A stretch of 64,000 bases of DNA from Chryseobacterium luquanense (GCF_026460945.1 NZ_JAOVZV010000019.1:1-64000), one strand, 5' to 3'; numbered from the stretch's first letter, positions 28,091 to 38,078 are shown. A program made the numbers and translations. Notes: a model not told the origin generated them from the letters alone.

Positions 28091-28112
28091 ACTTTTTTAT
28101 GTGAATTGTTTC

Positions 28113-28871
28113 TTAATTAAAACCTTCAATAATTTTTGAGAAATCTTCAAGTTTTAATGCAGCTCCACCAATCAAACCACCGTCAATATCAGGTTGAGAG
28201 AAAATTTCTTTTGCGTTATCAGGTTTTACAGAACCACCGTAAAGAATAGAAACTTCGTCAGCAACTTCCTGTCCGTATTTTTCTGCAATAATTCCTCTGA
28301 TGTGAGCGTGAATTTCCTGCGCTTGTTCCGGGGTTGCAGTTTCTCCTGTTCCGATTGCCCAAACTGGTTCGTAAGCGATGACAACTTTTTTAATTTCTTC
28401 TGCAGAAAGCGTGAAAAGAGCCGTTTCAGTCTGAGTTTTTACAACGTCAAAATGTTGCCCTGCTTTTCTTTGCTCTAAAGTTTCCCCGTTACAGTAAACA
28501 GGAATTAAACCTTTATCTAAAGCTAATTTTACTTTTTTATTGCAACTTTCATCGCTTTCTCCGTGATATTGTCTTCTCTCAGAGTGACCGATTAGAGAAC
28601 CTGTTGCATCGATAGACTCCAACATATCTGCAGAAAGTTCGCCTGTGTATGCTCCACTTTCAAATTCGCTCATATCCTGAGAAAAAACTCCGATTTCGTC
28701 TTTCTCAAAAATATCTTTTGCCATCATTAAATACAAAGAAGGCGGCGCAATCCAAACTTCGCAATTGCTAGTATTACTATTTTTATAGCTTAATAATTGA
28801 ATCATTAATTGTTGAGCATCAATGACATTTTTGTTCATTTTCCAGTTTCCTGCAACTATTTTTCTTCTCAT
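28113..28871 (-). CDS. tpiA: Triosephosphate isomerase
   Basis: A 252-residue glycolytic TIM-barrel enzyme interconverting dihydroxyacetone phosphate and glyceraldehyde 3-phosphate. Catalytic residues are visible: Lys in GNWKMNKN, His in LIGHSERR, Glu in VIAYEPVWAIGTG, and the phosphate-binding GGSVKPDN. Length is normal. It ends a minus-strand run that starts with the DUF1599 gene. Confidence 0.97.
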   Translation of the reverse strand: MRRKIVAGNWKMNKNVIDAQQLMIQLLSYKNSNTSNCEVWIAPPSLYLMMAKDIFEKDEIGVFSQDMSEFESGAYTGELSADMLESIDATGSLIGHSERRQYHGESDESCNKKVKLALDKGLIPVYCNGETLEQRKAGQHFDVVKTQTETALFTLSAEEIKKVVIAYEPVWAIGTGETATPEQAQEIHAHIRGIIAEKYGQEVADEVSILYGGSVKPDNAKEIFSQPDIDGGLIGGAALKLEDFSKIIEGFN

Positions 28872-28899
28872 AGTTCTATATTATCTTTTTGTTTCTTTT

Positions 28900-31026
28900 T
28901 TATTTATTAATTCCCTCCAATTTAAACATGAAAGCATATTCCAAAGCAATATCTTTCAGATAATCAAATCTTCCTGAAGCGCCTCCATGACCGTATTCCA
29001 TATCTGTTTTTAAAAATAATACGTTTTTGTCAGTTTTTAAATCTCTTAATTTTGCTACCCATTTTGCAGGCTCAAAATATTGTACCTGAGAGTCGTGTAA
29101 ACCTGTTGTTACCAATAAATTAGGATAGTTTTTTCTCTCAATATTTTCATACGGAGAATAAGATTTCATATAATCGTATGCTTCTTTATTATTCGGATTT
29201 CCCCATTCATCATACTCATTCGTTGTCAAAGGAATACTTTCATCCAACATCGTATTGATAACATCCACAAAAGGAACTTGTGCAATTACTCCGTTCCATA
29301 ATTCTGGTTTCATGTTGACAACAGCTCCCATCAAAAGTCCACCTGCACTTCCTCCTTGAGCATACAAATGTTTTGGTGAGGTATATTTTTCTTTCATTAA
29401 AAATTCTCCTGCGTTGATAAAATCGGTAAATGTATTTTTCTTTTTCAACATTTTTCCGTCTTCATACCATTGGCGCCCCATTTCTTGTCCCCCACGAATG
29501 TGCGCAATTGCAAAAGCAAAACCTCTATCCAGAAGACTCAGTCTTGTACTGCTGAAAGTTGCTTCCATCGAGCTCCCGTAAGAGCCGTAAGCGTAGAGTA
29601 GGAGTGGGTTTTTACCTTCCTTTTTCAACCCTTTTTTATAAACAATAGAAATTGGAATTTTTATGCCGTCTTTTGCAAAAGCGAAAAGTCTCTCCGTTAC
29701 ATAATTGGCTTTATTGTAACCTCCCAAAACTTCCTGTTGTTTGAGTAAAGTTCTTTTTCCTGTTTGTAAATTTTGCTCATACTGTGAACTCGGAGTAATC
29801 ATCGAAGTATATCCGAATCTGAAATAATCAGTATTATACTCAGGATTTCCTGATGGATAAACGGTATAAGCTGCTTCATCGAATTTTAAAAACTCTTTTT
29901 TATTGGTTCTTCTGTCAATAATCACCAATTGAGAAAGCCCGTTTTGTCTTTCACTGAAAACCAGGTAATTTTTAAACTCACTGATTCCTTCCATCAAAAC
30001 ATCTTTTCGGTGCGGCATGAAATCTTTCCAGTTTTCAACGCCTGTTTTATCCAAAGGAGTTTCCATCACTTTGAAATTGAGCGCGTCTTTATTGGTTGTG
30101 ATTAGAAACTTATCTTCCAAGGCAGTTACATCATATAAAACGTCTTTCATTCTTGGCTGGAAAACCTTGAAAGCTGCATTAGGCTCATCTGCATTAATAT
30201 ATCTTGTCTCTGAAGAAGTGGTCGCTGAAGAAACAATCATAATGATTTTTTCGTTCTTGGATTTTCCTACGCCAATATAATTGGTTTTGTCTTTTTCTTC
30301 GTAGACTAAAGCATCTTTTGAGGGATCTGTACCTAGAGAATGTCTGTAAATTTTCTCTGTTAAAAGCGTTTCAGGATTTTTTCCTGTATAGAAAATTGTT
30401 TTGTTGTCATTCGCCCAGGTTGCAGAACCAGTGGTGTTTTTAATTCCTAAATCGGTAATTTTTCCGGTTGTTAAGTCTTTTAAAAATAATTTATACTGCC
30501 TTCTTGAAACATCATCAACACCGTAAATCATCTTAGAATTATCTGGACTGATGCTGAAACCTGCCGCAGAATAGTAAGCATGACCTTCCGCAAGCTGGTC
30601 TACATCCAAAAGAATTTCTTCGGGAGAACTAAGATTACCTTTTTTTCTGCAATATTTAAAATACTGTTTTCCGGTCTCAGTTCGGGTGTAGTAATAATAT
30701 CCTTTCCTGAAAACCGGAACAGATTCGTCTTTTTCCTTAATTCTTGCCTTCATTTCCTGAAAAAGCTTCTCTCTGAAAGGCACTGTATCTTTCATCATTC
30801 CTTCCCAGTAAGAATTTTCGGAGGTAAGATAATTAACAACTTGTGTAGAATCTTTTCCCTTTTTGAAATAATCGATCATCCAGTAATAAGGATCATTCAC
30901 CTTATCACCATGAATGTTTCTCAGGTGTTGTTTTTTATCGGCAATCGGAGCTTTCATCTCCGGAAATATCTGAGACTGAAATAGGGTTGTACTCATTACT
31001 AATAGGGACAGGCAAATTTTTTTCAT
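28900..31026 (-). CDS. Exported oligopeptidase B / prolyl oligopeptidase (S9A)
   Basis: A 708-residue serine peptidase with an N-terminal signal peptide (LSLLVMSTTLFQSQ), so it acts in the periplasm or outside. The N-terminal beta-propeller (about residues 30-430) is followed by the catalytic domain: Ser560 in AQGGSAGGLLMG, Asp in the LHDSQVQYFEP segment, His in MEYGHGGASGR. The Asp/Glu-rich features of oligopeptidase B (cleavage after basic residues) are suggested by overall similarity, not proven. It follows the TerB-like gene by 22 bases. Confidence 0.9.
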   Translation of the reverse strand: MKKICLSLLVMSTTLFQSQIFPEMKAPIADKKQHLRNIHGDKVNDPYYWMIDYFKKGKDSTQVVNYLTSENSYWEGMMKDTVPFREKLFQEMKARIKEKDESVPVFRKGYYYYTRTETGKQYFKYCRKKGNLSSPEEILLDVDQLAEGHAYYSAAGFSISPDNSKMIYGVDDVSRRQYKLFLKDLTTGKITDLGIKNTTGSATWANDNKTIFYTGKNPETLLTEKIYRHSLGTDPSKDALVYEEKDKTNYIGVGKSKNEKIIMIVSSATTSSETRYINADEPNAAFKVFQPRMKDVLYDVTALEDKFLITTNKDALNFKVMETPLDKTGVENWKDFMPHRKDVLMEGISEFKNYLVFSERQNGLSQLVIIDRRTNKKEFLKFDEAAYTVYPSGNPEYNTDYFRFGYTSMITPSSQYEQNLQTGKRTLLKQQEVLGGYNKANYVTERLFAFAKDGIKIPISIVYKKGLKKEGKNPLLLYAYGSYGSSMEATFSSTRLSLLDRGFAFAIAHIRGGQEMGRQWYEDGKMLKKKNTFTDFINAGEFLMKEKYTSPKHLYAQGGSAGGLLMGAVVNMKPELWNGVIAQVPFVDVINTMLDESIPLTTNEYDEWGNPNNKEAYDYMKSYSPYENIERKNYPNLLVTTGLHDSQVQYFEPAKWVAKLRDLKTDKNVLFLKTDMEYGHGGASGRFDYLKDIALEYAFMFKLEGINK

Positions 31027-31048
31027 GTTATTGTTGCATTTTTTATCT

Positions 31049-31399
31049 TTAGTTTAAGTTCCAAAGATTTTTCAGAAGAACATAGAATGTATGTTCTTCA
31101 TCGGTCACTTTATCATCAGCTTTAATCAACGTTTTAGCAAATTGAATGAAACTTAAACGTTCTTCTTCCGTAGAATCCTCCAGGAAACAACGTCCGTGAA
31201 ATTCAAAATGATCTTTCCATTCTTCAGGTTGAAGTAATGCGATCGTTTCTAATTCGTTATCCAAATTCATTTTAAAAGGAAATTCGTCAGCAAGATATTG
31301 TTGTACCAACATTCCTTCTTCGGGAGCAAACTCTCCGTCAACAGACGAAAGAATCATTAATAAGTGATAACCGGCGATAGATTTATTTGATTTTTGCAT
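31049..31399 (-). CDS. TerB-like protein
   Basis: A 116-residue all-helical protein resembling the TerB family (LLMILSSVDGEFAPEEG, LIKADDKVTDEEHTFYVLL), whose acidic repeats bind divalent metal. The tellurite-resistance name is historical and does not mean it gives tellurite resistance here. It lies between the BT_3928-like gene and oligopeptidase B. Confidence 0.75.
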   Translation of the reverse strand: MQKSNKSIAGYHLLMILSSVDGEFAPEEGMLVQQYLADEFPFKMNLDNELETIALLQPEEWKDHFEFHGRCFLEDSTEEERLSFIQFAKTLIKADDKVTDEEHTFYVLLKNLWNLN

Positions 31400-31489
31400 T
31401 TTTTTAGTTTAAAATTTAATATTCTGAGTTTACTATTTTTTAAAGGTTTAAAAATTGATAATTCCTTATTCACAATTGGCTATGAAAAC

Positions 31490-32599
31490 CTAGTCAATAT
31501 AGTTTTTAGCAGGTTGTTTATCAACAATTTTTCCTTTTTCTAATGTTAAAACGAATGGATTACTTCTTGCAATGGTTTTAATTGCAGTTCCATCCATCAT
31601 TGCATTTTTTATTGTTTTAAAAGTATTTTGTTCGGTAGAAACTCCATAAATCACAGCTCCCTTCTGAGCGTTTACTTTAGCTTCTATGTTTTTAATTAAT
31701 TCTGGAGAAACCTCTTTTGGATGATACGAAAAAACTAAAATTGCTTTTGGAGCATTGATAACTTCATCAGTTAAATCAATTCCTGTAGGATCTTCAATTT
31801 TGAATTTTACGATTTCAGATTTATAACCTTCTTTGATTAATTTAGACTCATTTTTACCTTCTTCAATTTTCCAAGGCGAACCTTCTTCCCAATATTTTGT
31901 TTGGTTAACGTAATCATCTTGATTCACTTTTAGAACTTCTCTTGTCTTAGAATTTTTCATTGAATAGACAGTTTTATATTCAGAAGGATTTTTATTGATT
32001 TTTGCTTTTTCGGCTTTCAAATCAGTTCCGACTTTATAATCACGGAAGTCAATAATCGGTTCATTGATGATTCCCATTGACATAATAACGATCATGATTC
32101 CACAGAAAACGCCTAAAGCGACTGATTTAAATTTATTGTTCTCAGGTTTATTATTGTCACTGTAAGCATCTTTTTTAGTGAATTCTTTTCTGTATAAAAT
32201 GAAAAGGATAATTAGACCAACCAAAAGAATAACATCTTTCAAAAAGCTTTCCCAAGGTGTAAATTTAATCGCATCTCCGAAACATCCGCAATCTGTAACA
32301 ACATTAAAATAAGCTGAATAGAATGTTAAAAATCCAAAGAAGACACAAAGAGCAATCAGTGCAGAAAGCGTGAATTTCAGTTTTAATTTTAATAAAAGTA
32401 AGAATCCTAAGAATAACTCAAGAACAACTACAATAATTGAAAAAAGGAGGGCAAATTTCTCCAAAAACGGCATATTGAAAACCGATGGAGAAAAATATTC
32501 TTCCATTTTAAAGGAAAAACCTACCAAATCCACAGCTTTTACAAAACCTGAAGCGATGAAAATAACAGCAATAATGAAACGTAATAAACCTTTTATCAT
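31490..32599 (-). CDS. BT_3928-like DoxX family membrane protein
   Basis: A 369-residue inner-membrane protein. Four N-terminal helices (residues 5-140) form a DoxX-like domain with the TDCGCFGDAI Cys motif; another helix lies at about 160-180. The C-terminal 190 residues are soluble and look thioredoxin-like without an active CxxC. Bacteroidota genomes conserve this protein between a DUF1599 gene and tpiA, as here. It starts 11 bases after the DUF1599 stop. Function is not established. Confidence 0.82.
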   Translation of the reverse strand: MIKGLLRFIIAVIFIASGFVKAVDLVGFSFKMEEYFSPSVFNMPFLEKFALLFSIIVVVLELFLGFLLLLKLKLKFTLSALIALCVFFGFLTFYSAYFNVVTDCGCFGDAIKFTPWESFLKDVILLVGLIILFILYRKEFTKKDAYSDNNKPENNKFKSVALGVFCGIMIVIMSMGIINEPIIDFRDYKVGTDLKAEKAKINKNPSEYKTVYSMKNSKTREVLKVNQDDYVNQTKYWEEGSPWKIEEGKNESKLIKEGYKSEIVKFKIEDPTGIDLTDEVINAPKAILVFSYHPKEVSPELIKNIEAKVNAQKGAVIYGVSTEQNTFKTIKNAMMDGTAIKTIARSNPFVLTLEKGKIVDKQPAKNYID

Positions 32600-32610
32600 A
32601 ATAATCGTTT

Positions 32611-33165
32611 TTATTTCGGTTGAGTTGTTTGTTCAGAAAATTTAATCAGACAGAAAACTGCATAATTCAGCATATCAAAATAATTGGCATCCAAACCTTC
32701 GGAAACCAAAGTTTTTCCTTGGTTATCTTCAATCTGTTTGGTTCTCAGTACTTTTTGGTAAATCAAATCGGTGATGGAAGAAATTCTCATATCTCTCCAT
32801 GCTTCGCCGTAGTCGTGATTTTTCTTTTCCATTAAAGCCTGAGCTTCAGCAGAATATTTATCGTAAAGATTTAGAATTTCTTCAGGATTTTCATTAAAAT
32901 CGTTCGAAAGACCTTTCTCAAGTTGAATCAATCCTATAATTGAGTAATTAACGATAGCGACAAATTCTCCTTCCTCACTTTCATCAATCATTTTTACATC
33001 GGTCATCTGTAACGTGCGGATTCTGTTGACTTTAATATAAATTTGGTCGGTAATCGAACTTGGGCGTAAAACTCTCCAAGCTGCACCATAATCATGCATT
33101 TTTTTACTGAAAAGATCACGACATTCACTGATGATTTTACCGAACTGTTCTGAAGTTTTTGACAT
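32611..33165 (-). CDS. DUF1599 protein (nucleotide modification associated domain)
   Basis: A 184-residue protein with two copies of the DUF1599 module: KKMHDYGAAWRVLRPSSITD (residues 20-39) and KKNHDYGEAWRDMRISSITD (about 118-137). The domain is described as nucleotide-modification associated and may bind nucleotides. It heads the minus-strand run to tpiA and is divergent from folP across 113 bases. The duplication is clear; the molecular function is unknown. Confidence 0.88.
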   Translation of the reverse strand: MSKTSEQFGKIISECRDLFSKKMHDYGAAWRVLRPSSITDQIYIKVNRIRTLQMTDVKMIDESEEGEFVAIVNYSIIGLIQLEKGLSNDFNENPEEILNLYDKYSAEAQALMEKKNHDYGEAWRDMRISSITDLIYQKVLRTKQIEDNQGKTLVSEGLDANYFDMLNYAVFCLIKFSEQTTQPK

Positions 33166-33266
33166 AAATTTCCTTAATCTTTCAAAGATACAAATTAGGT
33201 TTTAGGTAGCAGGAATCAGATATTAGTTTTTTAGGTAGAAATTACAGGTTTGACACAAGAAGTAAG

Positions 33267-33274
33267 TATTTTTG
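33267..33274 (+). promoter_or_regulatory. Possible -7 box for folP
   Basis: TATTTTTG (TANNTTTG consensus) lies 4 bases before the folP ATG, with TTGACA starting 17 bases upstream of it. The spacing is shorter than the usual flavobacterial range, so support is moderate. Confidence 0.4.
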
Positions 33275-33278
33275 CACA

Positions 33279-34133
33279 ATGGAAAATCATTCATCACTCA
33301 TTGATAATTATTCATTAAACTGCAACGGAAAATTAGTTGATTTAAGTTCACCAAAAATCATGGGAATTTTAAATCTTACACCTGATTCTTTTTCTGACGG
33401 CGGACAATTTAATAATGAAAAATCGGCTTTAGAACAAGCCGAAAAGTTGTTGAAAGATGGAGCTGAAATTATTGACATCGGTCCTCAATCTACAAGACCA
33501 AATGCTGAATTTTTGAGCAGTGAAGAAGAAATAAGAAGAACTGGAAAAATGATTTCATATATTAAAAAAGAGTTTCCTGAAGCTTTAATTTCTCTTGATA
33601 CTTTTTATGCAGAAACCGTAAAATTTGGTTTTAATGAAGGAATTGATATTGTAAATGACATTTCAGGCGGACAATTTGATAAAAATATGTTTGACACGGT
33701 TGCTGAAGCAAAACTTCCCTATATTTTAATGCACGTAAATCCTTCTTACGAAACAATGCATGATAAAATTAAATTTGATGATATTATATTGAATGTCAAT
33801 CAATATTTTACTAAAAAAACGAACGAACTTTTACAAAAAGGAATTAAAGATATTATTCTTGATCCCGGTTTCGGATTCGGAAAAATGGTTGAAGATCAAA
33901 TGAAAATGATTAATGAAACGCAATTTTTAGGCTTTGGAAAATTTCCTTTATTGATTGGTATTTCACGAAAATCTTTTATTTATAAGCCTTTAGGGAAATC
34001 TCCTTTAAATATCAACGAAGAAACGCAAAAACTACATTTAAAAGTTTTAAAACAGGGAGCCAAAATTTTGCGTGTTCATGATGTTTCAGAAGCGAAAGAA
34101 ACAGTAGATAATTTCTTGAAATTAAATTACTAA
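33279..34133 (+). CDS. folP: Dihydropteroate synthase
   Basis: A 284-residue folate biosynthesis enzyme that joins p-aminobenzoate to hydroxymethyl-dihydropterin diphosphate. Signature motifs: KIMGILNLTPDSFSDGG, EIIDIGPQSTRPNA, IVNDISGGQ, DIILDPGFGFGKM and GISRKSFI. Length is normal and it stands alone on the plus strand. Confidence 0.96.
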   Translation: MENHSSLIDNYSLNCNGKLVDLSSPKIMGILNLTPDSFSDGGQFNNEKSALEQAEKLLKDGAEIIDIGPQSTRPNAEFLSSEEEIRRTGKMISYIKKEFPEALISLDTFYAETVKFGFNEGIDIVNDISGGQFDKNMFDTVAEAKLPYILMHVNPSYETMHDKIKFDDIILNVNQYFTKKTNELLQKGIKDIILDPGFGFGKMVEDQMKMINETQFLGFGKFPLLIGISRKSFIYKPLGKSPLNINEETQKLHLKVLKQGAKILRVHDVSEAKETVDNFLKLNY

Positions 34134-34152
34134 GATCATAATTGAGTTACTT

Positions 34153-34533
34153 TTAATAGTTAACATCTTCTATAACGTAGCCAATGAGTGTAGAATCTGC
34201 ATCATATCTTAGTTTAAGATTAATTTCTCCGTTGGGATCAATCATATCATATTTTTCTTCAATCTGATACACTTCGTAATGATTACAATCTAATGAAGAT
34301 GGTTTACCGATTAATTTGATAACATCACTTTTTTTGGTGCCTTTTTTATCTTTGGTAACGCGGAAATCCAAAACATTATAGATTAAATCATCAAGCATTT
34401 TTTTTCTGTAATTTTCTCCATACAAACCATTTTCAAAAGGAATCCATTTTGAAGAATCAAATTTTTGCCTGTTACATCCGCTCAAAAGAAAAGCAGTGAA
34501 AATGACAACTGTTATTCTGAAATTTCTTTTCAT
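34153..34533 (-). CDS. Hypothetical lipoprotein
   Basis: A 126-residue lipoprotein with signal peptide and lipobox (IFTAFLLSGC). The mature part contains FRVTKDKKGTKKSDVIKLIG and a C-terminal beta-strand region. No family was recognised, though the KKSDVIKLIGKPSS segment recalls SmpA/OmlA-like folds with a short strand-helix-strand core. Confidence 0.65.
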   Translation of the reverse strand: MKRNFRITVVIFTAFLLSGCNRQKFDSSKWIPFENGLYGENYRKKMLDDLIYNVLDFRVTKDKKGTKKSDVIKLIGKPSSLDCNHYEVYQIEEKYDMIDPNGEINLKLRYDADSTLIGYVIEDVNY

Positions 34534-34564
34534 TTGAAATATTAATTTGAAAAAATGAACGATA

Positions 34565-34801
34565 CTAATTCAAATTCGCAAGTTTATCTGAGAATTGTTT
34601 TGAAAATTCTTTTCTGTCTTCTTCCAGCTTTTCAGGATTTGACGGAAGAATATAGTTGAAAAGTATTTTTTCTTCGTTGTCTAAAAAGATGATTTCTTTT
34701 TCTTCGCCATCAATCATTTGCGAAAAAAGTGACCACATCGAAGTGTCTTTTAGTCTTAATAATTCAAAAAATTGCTCTGCTTTTATTTCTATTTTTTTCA
34801 T
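34565..34801 (-). CDS. Small hypothetical protein, 78 residues
   Basis: A 78-residue soluble, acidic, helix-rich protein (MKKIEIKAEQFFELL). It lies 31 bases upstream of the lipoprotein gene on the same strand. No family or motif was recognised. Confidence 0.55.
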   Translation of the reverse strand: MKKIEIKAEQFFELLRLKDTSMWSLFSQMIDGEEKEIIFLDNEEKILFNYILPSNPEKLEEDRKEFSKQFSDKLANLN

Positions 34802-34837
34802 TGATTTATTTTTTAATTAATTACTGCTTCTTTAACC

Positions 34838-34893
34838 ATCCCTTCAAAAATTCTTTCGAATTTTCGCCACCCCTCCAAAGGAGTGGAATTTTT
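34838..34893. repeat. Dispersed repeat B, copy 1 (double hairpin)
   Basis: This stretch (TTCAAAAATTCTTTCGAATT, then CCCCTCCAAAGGAGTGG) matches 50462-50520 at most positions. Each copy has two small hairpins: AAAATTC/GAATTTT, and CTCC/GGAG. The second hairpin decays in copy 2. Confidence 0.6.
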
Positions 34894-37297
34894 AGAATTC
34901 TAATAATTTAAGTTTAAACTGTATTGCAAAATTCTGCTTAAAATTAGGCGTTGTATAATATCCGACTCTATAAAATAAACCAAGATTAAAATAAGAGGAG
35001 AGAAAATTATTCCATTCCAAACCAACTTCCTGATACAGATGATCCAGTTTTTTAAATCTGAAATCATGGTATTCCGGATGCTTCATATCGCCAATAGTTC
35101 CACGCAGAACAAAATCAAAACTTGTCACATTTTGTCCGATACTTTTAAAATAAAACGGGAGTTTATGAGTAAGATAATACGCTACAAATTTATCATTGTA
35201 AAATTTTCCGCCTTCCAAAGTGGCAAACCCCAAGTAAGAAGTAAGGTTAAAATTAATATCTCGACTCGGAGAAGCCAAACCGTTTGTTGTAAAGTTCTTC
35301 CAAATCGGAGCTTCACCCAAAAGAAAACCTCCGTATAAACGAAGTCCGGTAGTTCCTAATCTTGTTTTAAAATTATGAACAAACAAAGCATCAAAACGGG
35401 TGTAATTAAAATCTCCTCCAAAAATTTTTAGACTTTGCTCATAATTAAAATAAAGCTCAGGATATTTTTGGTCAATCACCGACTTTCCTTGCGGAGTCAT
35501 CACATTCGTAGAATTTGGAGAGTATTTCAATGTAATTAAAGTGTTGAAATTTTCAAATGCACCTTGTTTTCCTCGGAAACTGTAATCAAACAAAGCTTCT
35601 TCTGTATTTCTTCTTGCAGCAAAAGCTAAAGTTAAACCGTTTGTTACATCATTTAAATAAGACAAAGAAGCACCTTTATATCGGTAATATTTGTCGTTGT
35701 TCAGGTTATTTCCATAATTCATCATTCGCATTCTGAACGTCCAAAGTCTGCGGTAAAATTCGCCGGAAGAATTTACATCATCATAATATTCAATTCTGAA
35801 ATAAGAATTTTTTTCGAGAGAAGTTTTCATGTCCAGACCGATTCCGTACTTGAATTTATCGTCGCCTAGCCCGTAAGCAAAATAATAATCCGGAGAAAAA
35901 TAAGGATCAAAATTCTCATTCAGTTTTCCTTTTAAACCAAATCTGAAACCCTCGTATAAGTTATAATTGACAACTTCACCAATATCAAAATCAAAACTTC
36001 CTACACGAACCTGTCCGTTTATCAAACCTGTCAAAACCCTTGCTGTACGGTCAATATTATAGAGTTTTCCTAAACTGTCGAGAGTTTTATAAGTGTGGCT
36101 TTCCCGTGAAGATAATGGTTCGGTTCGGTAAAGATGAAGCGTTTTTCCATCGGTGTTTTTTACGGAAAAAGTATAGCCTTTAAAATCATCGGCTTTTTCT
36201 TCGATAGGGGAGGTGTAATTAGAATATTTTGCATATAGATAAGCATAAGTTCCGAAACTGCTCTTTTTTTCTTGCTCTTTTTCGGGATTTTCGTTGTCTT
36301 GTCCCATCATCATTCGGCTCATGCGAAGTTTTATGCTTTCTTCGTACAAAAACCATTTATGGTTGAAAAAAATCCATGTACTGGTAATATTTCCTTCATT
36401 TTTTTCTTTACTGATGCTCTCTATTTTTTTAATTCCGTATGTTTCAGTGTCGATATAAATGGAACCGCTGAATTTTCTCTTTTTCATCGGTTTTTTATAA
36501 TTGACTTCACGAAATCGAATTACATAATTCTGTCTTCCGTCGATTTCTATGCTGTCTGTAAGGAAAAAACGGTACAAACCACGGTTTTCCTGTTTGATCT
36601 GATTTGGTATTTTATTTCGGTTACTTTGCAGGGCTATCATTTCGTAGATGGGCTGTTTCAGTCCGGAAATTCGATTATCGAGAATGTTTATTTTTTCGCC
36701 GTATTTTTTAGAATAAATAAATTCCTGAGCTCTTTCCCAAAGGAAAAGTTTACTGTTGGCAAAAATTCTTCTTGCCGAAATGTCTTTCAGAGAATCTTCT
36801 TTTTTATTTTTTTTAAATAAGCCTAAATTATTGGTAAAAACATTGTTGAATGCCGTAATACTGTCCTGATCGATATCCAAAGAAACTTTTTCGTAAGAAT
36901 TGTAAGCATAAGAATCGAGACTTTCGGGGGAATTACTTTTAAATAATTTATCTACTTTTCGTAGAATTTCCAATGCTCTCGGATCACTTTTATCTTCGAG
37001 GATGACGGTTTCTATCGCATAGGTTTTAGAGGAAGTTTTAGTAAGATAAACTTTGATATTCTCTTCAGATGAAGCGCTTTCTTTATAAAAACCCGGTGCT
37101 TCAATCTGAATATTTTTACATTTAGATTTAAATTCCAGAAAACCGTTAGAATTGGTTTTTCCTAAGATTTTATTGTCACACGAAATGGTTGCGTTAGAAA
37201 TTGGAGTTTGTTCGTCTTCACTATAAACAGTAATTTTTGATTGTGAAAAACCAAAAATAAAAACCAGAAAAAATATAAAACTCAGACTCCTTTTCAT
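34892..37297 (-). CDS. DUF5686 outer-membrane protein, paralogue B
   Basis: An 801-residue exported protein (signal peptide FIFFLVFIFGFSQS). Residues 20-75 are a carboxypeptidase-regulatory-like beta-sandwich (ITVYSEDEQTPISNATISC). Then comes the DUF5686 conserved region (VILEDKSDPRALEILRKV, SYAYNSYEKVSLDIDQDS, GSIYIDTETYGIKKIES) and a long C-terminal beta-barrel-like half ending in FKLKLLEF. The family is typical of Bacteroidota outer membranes; its role is not established. It is clearly paralogous to the gene at 39903-42386. Confidence 0.85.
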   Translation of the reverse strand: MKRSLSFIFFLVFIFGFSQSKITVYSEDEQTPISNATISCDNKILGKTNSNGFLEFKSKCKNIQIEAPGFYKESASSEENIKVYLTKTSSKTYAIETVILEDKSDPRALEILRKVDKLFKSNSPESLDSYAYNSYEKVSLDIDQDSITAFNNVFTNNLGLFKKNKKEDSLKDISARRIFANSKLFLWERAQEFIYSKKYGEKINILDNRISGLKQPIYEMIALQSNRNKIPNQIKQENRGLYRFFLTDSIEIDGRQNYVIRFREVNYKKPMKKRKFSGSIYIDTETYGIKKIESISKEKNEGNITSTWIFFNHKWFLYEESIKLRMSRMMMGQDNENPEKEQEKKSSFGTYAYLYAKYSNYTSPIEEKADDFKGYTFSVKNTDGKTLHLYRTEPLSSRESHTYKTLDSLGKLYNIDRTARVLTGLINGQVRVGSFDFDIGEVVNYNLYEGFRFGLKGKLNENFDPYFSPDYYFAYGLGDDKFKYGIGLDMKTSLEKNSYFRIEYYDDVNSSGEFYRRLWTFRMRMMNYGNNLNNDKYYRYKGASLSYLNDVTNGLTLAFAARRNTEEALFDYSFRGKQGAFENFNTLITLKYSPNSTNVMTPQGKSVIDQKYPELYFNYEQSLKIFGGDFNYTRFDALFVHNFKTRLGTTGLRLYGGFLLGEAPIWKNFTTNGLASPSRDINFNLTSYLGFATLEGGKFYNDKFVAYYLTHKLPFYFKSIGQNVTSFDFVLRGTIGDMKHPEYHDFRFKKLDHLYQEVGLEWNNFLSSYFNLGLFYRVGYYTTPNFKQNFAIQFKLKLLEF

Positions 37298-37400
37298 ACA
37301 GAAATTCTCACTTCAAAATTACAGATATTTCTTGTGGTGGGAAAGTTTTTGAAGTTAAGTATTTTTACTCAAAATGAGATTTCGAAATATTTTTTTAATT

Positions 37401-38078
37401 TTACTTTAACATGTTTGTGAGATAAGTAATTGCTAATAAGTAAATTTCACTTTTAGACATTTTATTATTTTCAAATTCAAAAGAAGTAAATTGTTCATCT
37501 TCTTTGGCTATCAAAGCACAACCACTATATTTTTTGTCTTTATATGTGTAGCTGTAGTTTATGATTTTAGAATTTTTTTTATCAATTTCCGTACTTATAT
37601 TTCCTAGATTTTTGTTCTTTTTTATTGCTTTAAAGTTTTCTAGCATATCATTTTTAGAACTGTAAGAGTGTAAAAATAAACTTGTGTTGTCGGGAAGTTT
37701 TACCGCTATTTGAAGAGAGTCGTCATAATTTTTCTGAATAAAACTTTTAGCTTCAATTTTTATTTTTGAATTAAAATCTAAAGGCAGTAAGGTGTCTTTT
37801 TTTACTTTTATTACCTTAAAAATTGCCATCTGTACGTCATTCATTTTATTAATACTGTCATAGTTTTCGTAGAATAAATCATTTGATGCACTCTCGTCTT
37901 TATAAGAATCACTATCGTATTTGTAACTGCTTTGCTGAATCGGAAAATTTGCATCTTCGTAACTTTTTTCAGAATAAGATTTATCGGATGATTTGTTGCA
38001 CATCATTACGAGTCTTATTACAACAAAAAGACATAAGACAATACTTAGAATGTTTTTCCAAACCGGTCTTTCCTGCAT
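37401..38078 (-). CDS. Hypothetical single-pass membrane protein
   Basis: A 225-residue protein with one N-terminal membrane helix (ILSIVLCLFVVIRLVMMC) and a Ser/Asp/Tyr-rich linker, then a soluble domain. Its ATG overlaps the stop codon of the upstream lipoprotein gene by one base (TAATG), indicating translational coupling. No family was recognised. Confidence 0.65.
   Translation of the reverse strand: MQERPVWKNILSIVLCLFVVIRLVMMCNKSSDKSYSEKSYEDANFPIQQSSYKYDSDSYKDESASNDLFYENYDSINKMNDVQMAIFKVIKVKKDTLLPLDFNSKIKIEAKSFIQKNYDDSLQIAVKLPDNTSLFLHSYSSKNDMLENFKAIKKNKNLGNISTEIDKKNSKIINYSYTYKDKKYSGCALIAKEDEQFTSFEFENNKMSKSEIYLLAITYLTNMLK

Noticed and set aside
31049..31399. Tellurite resistance gene
   Set aside because: Only the TerB-like fold is present, with no ter operon partners.
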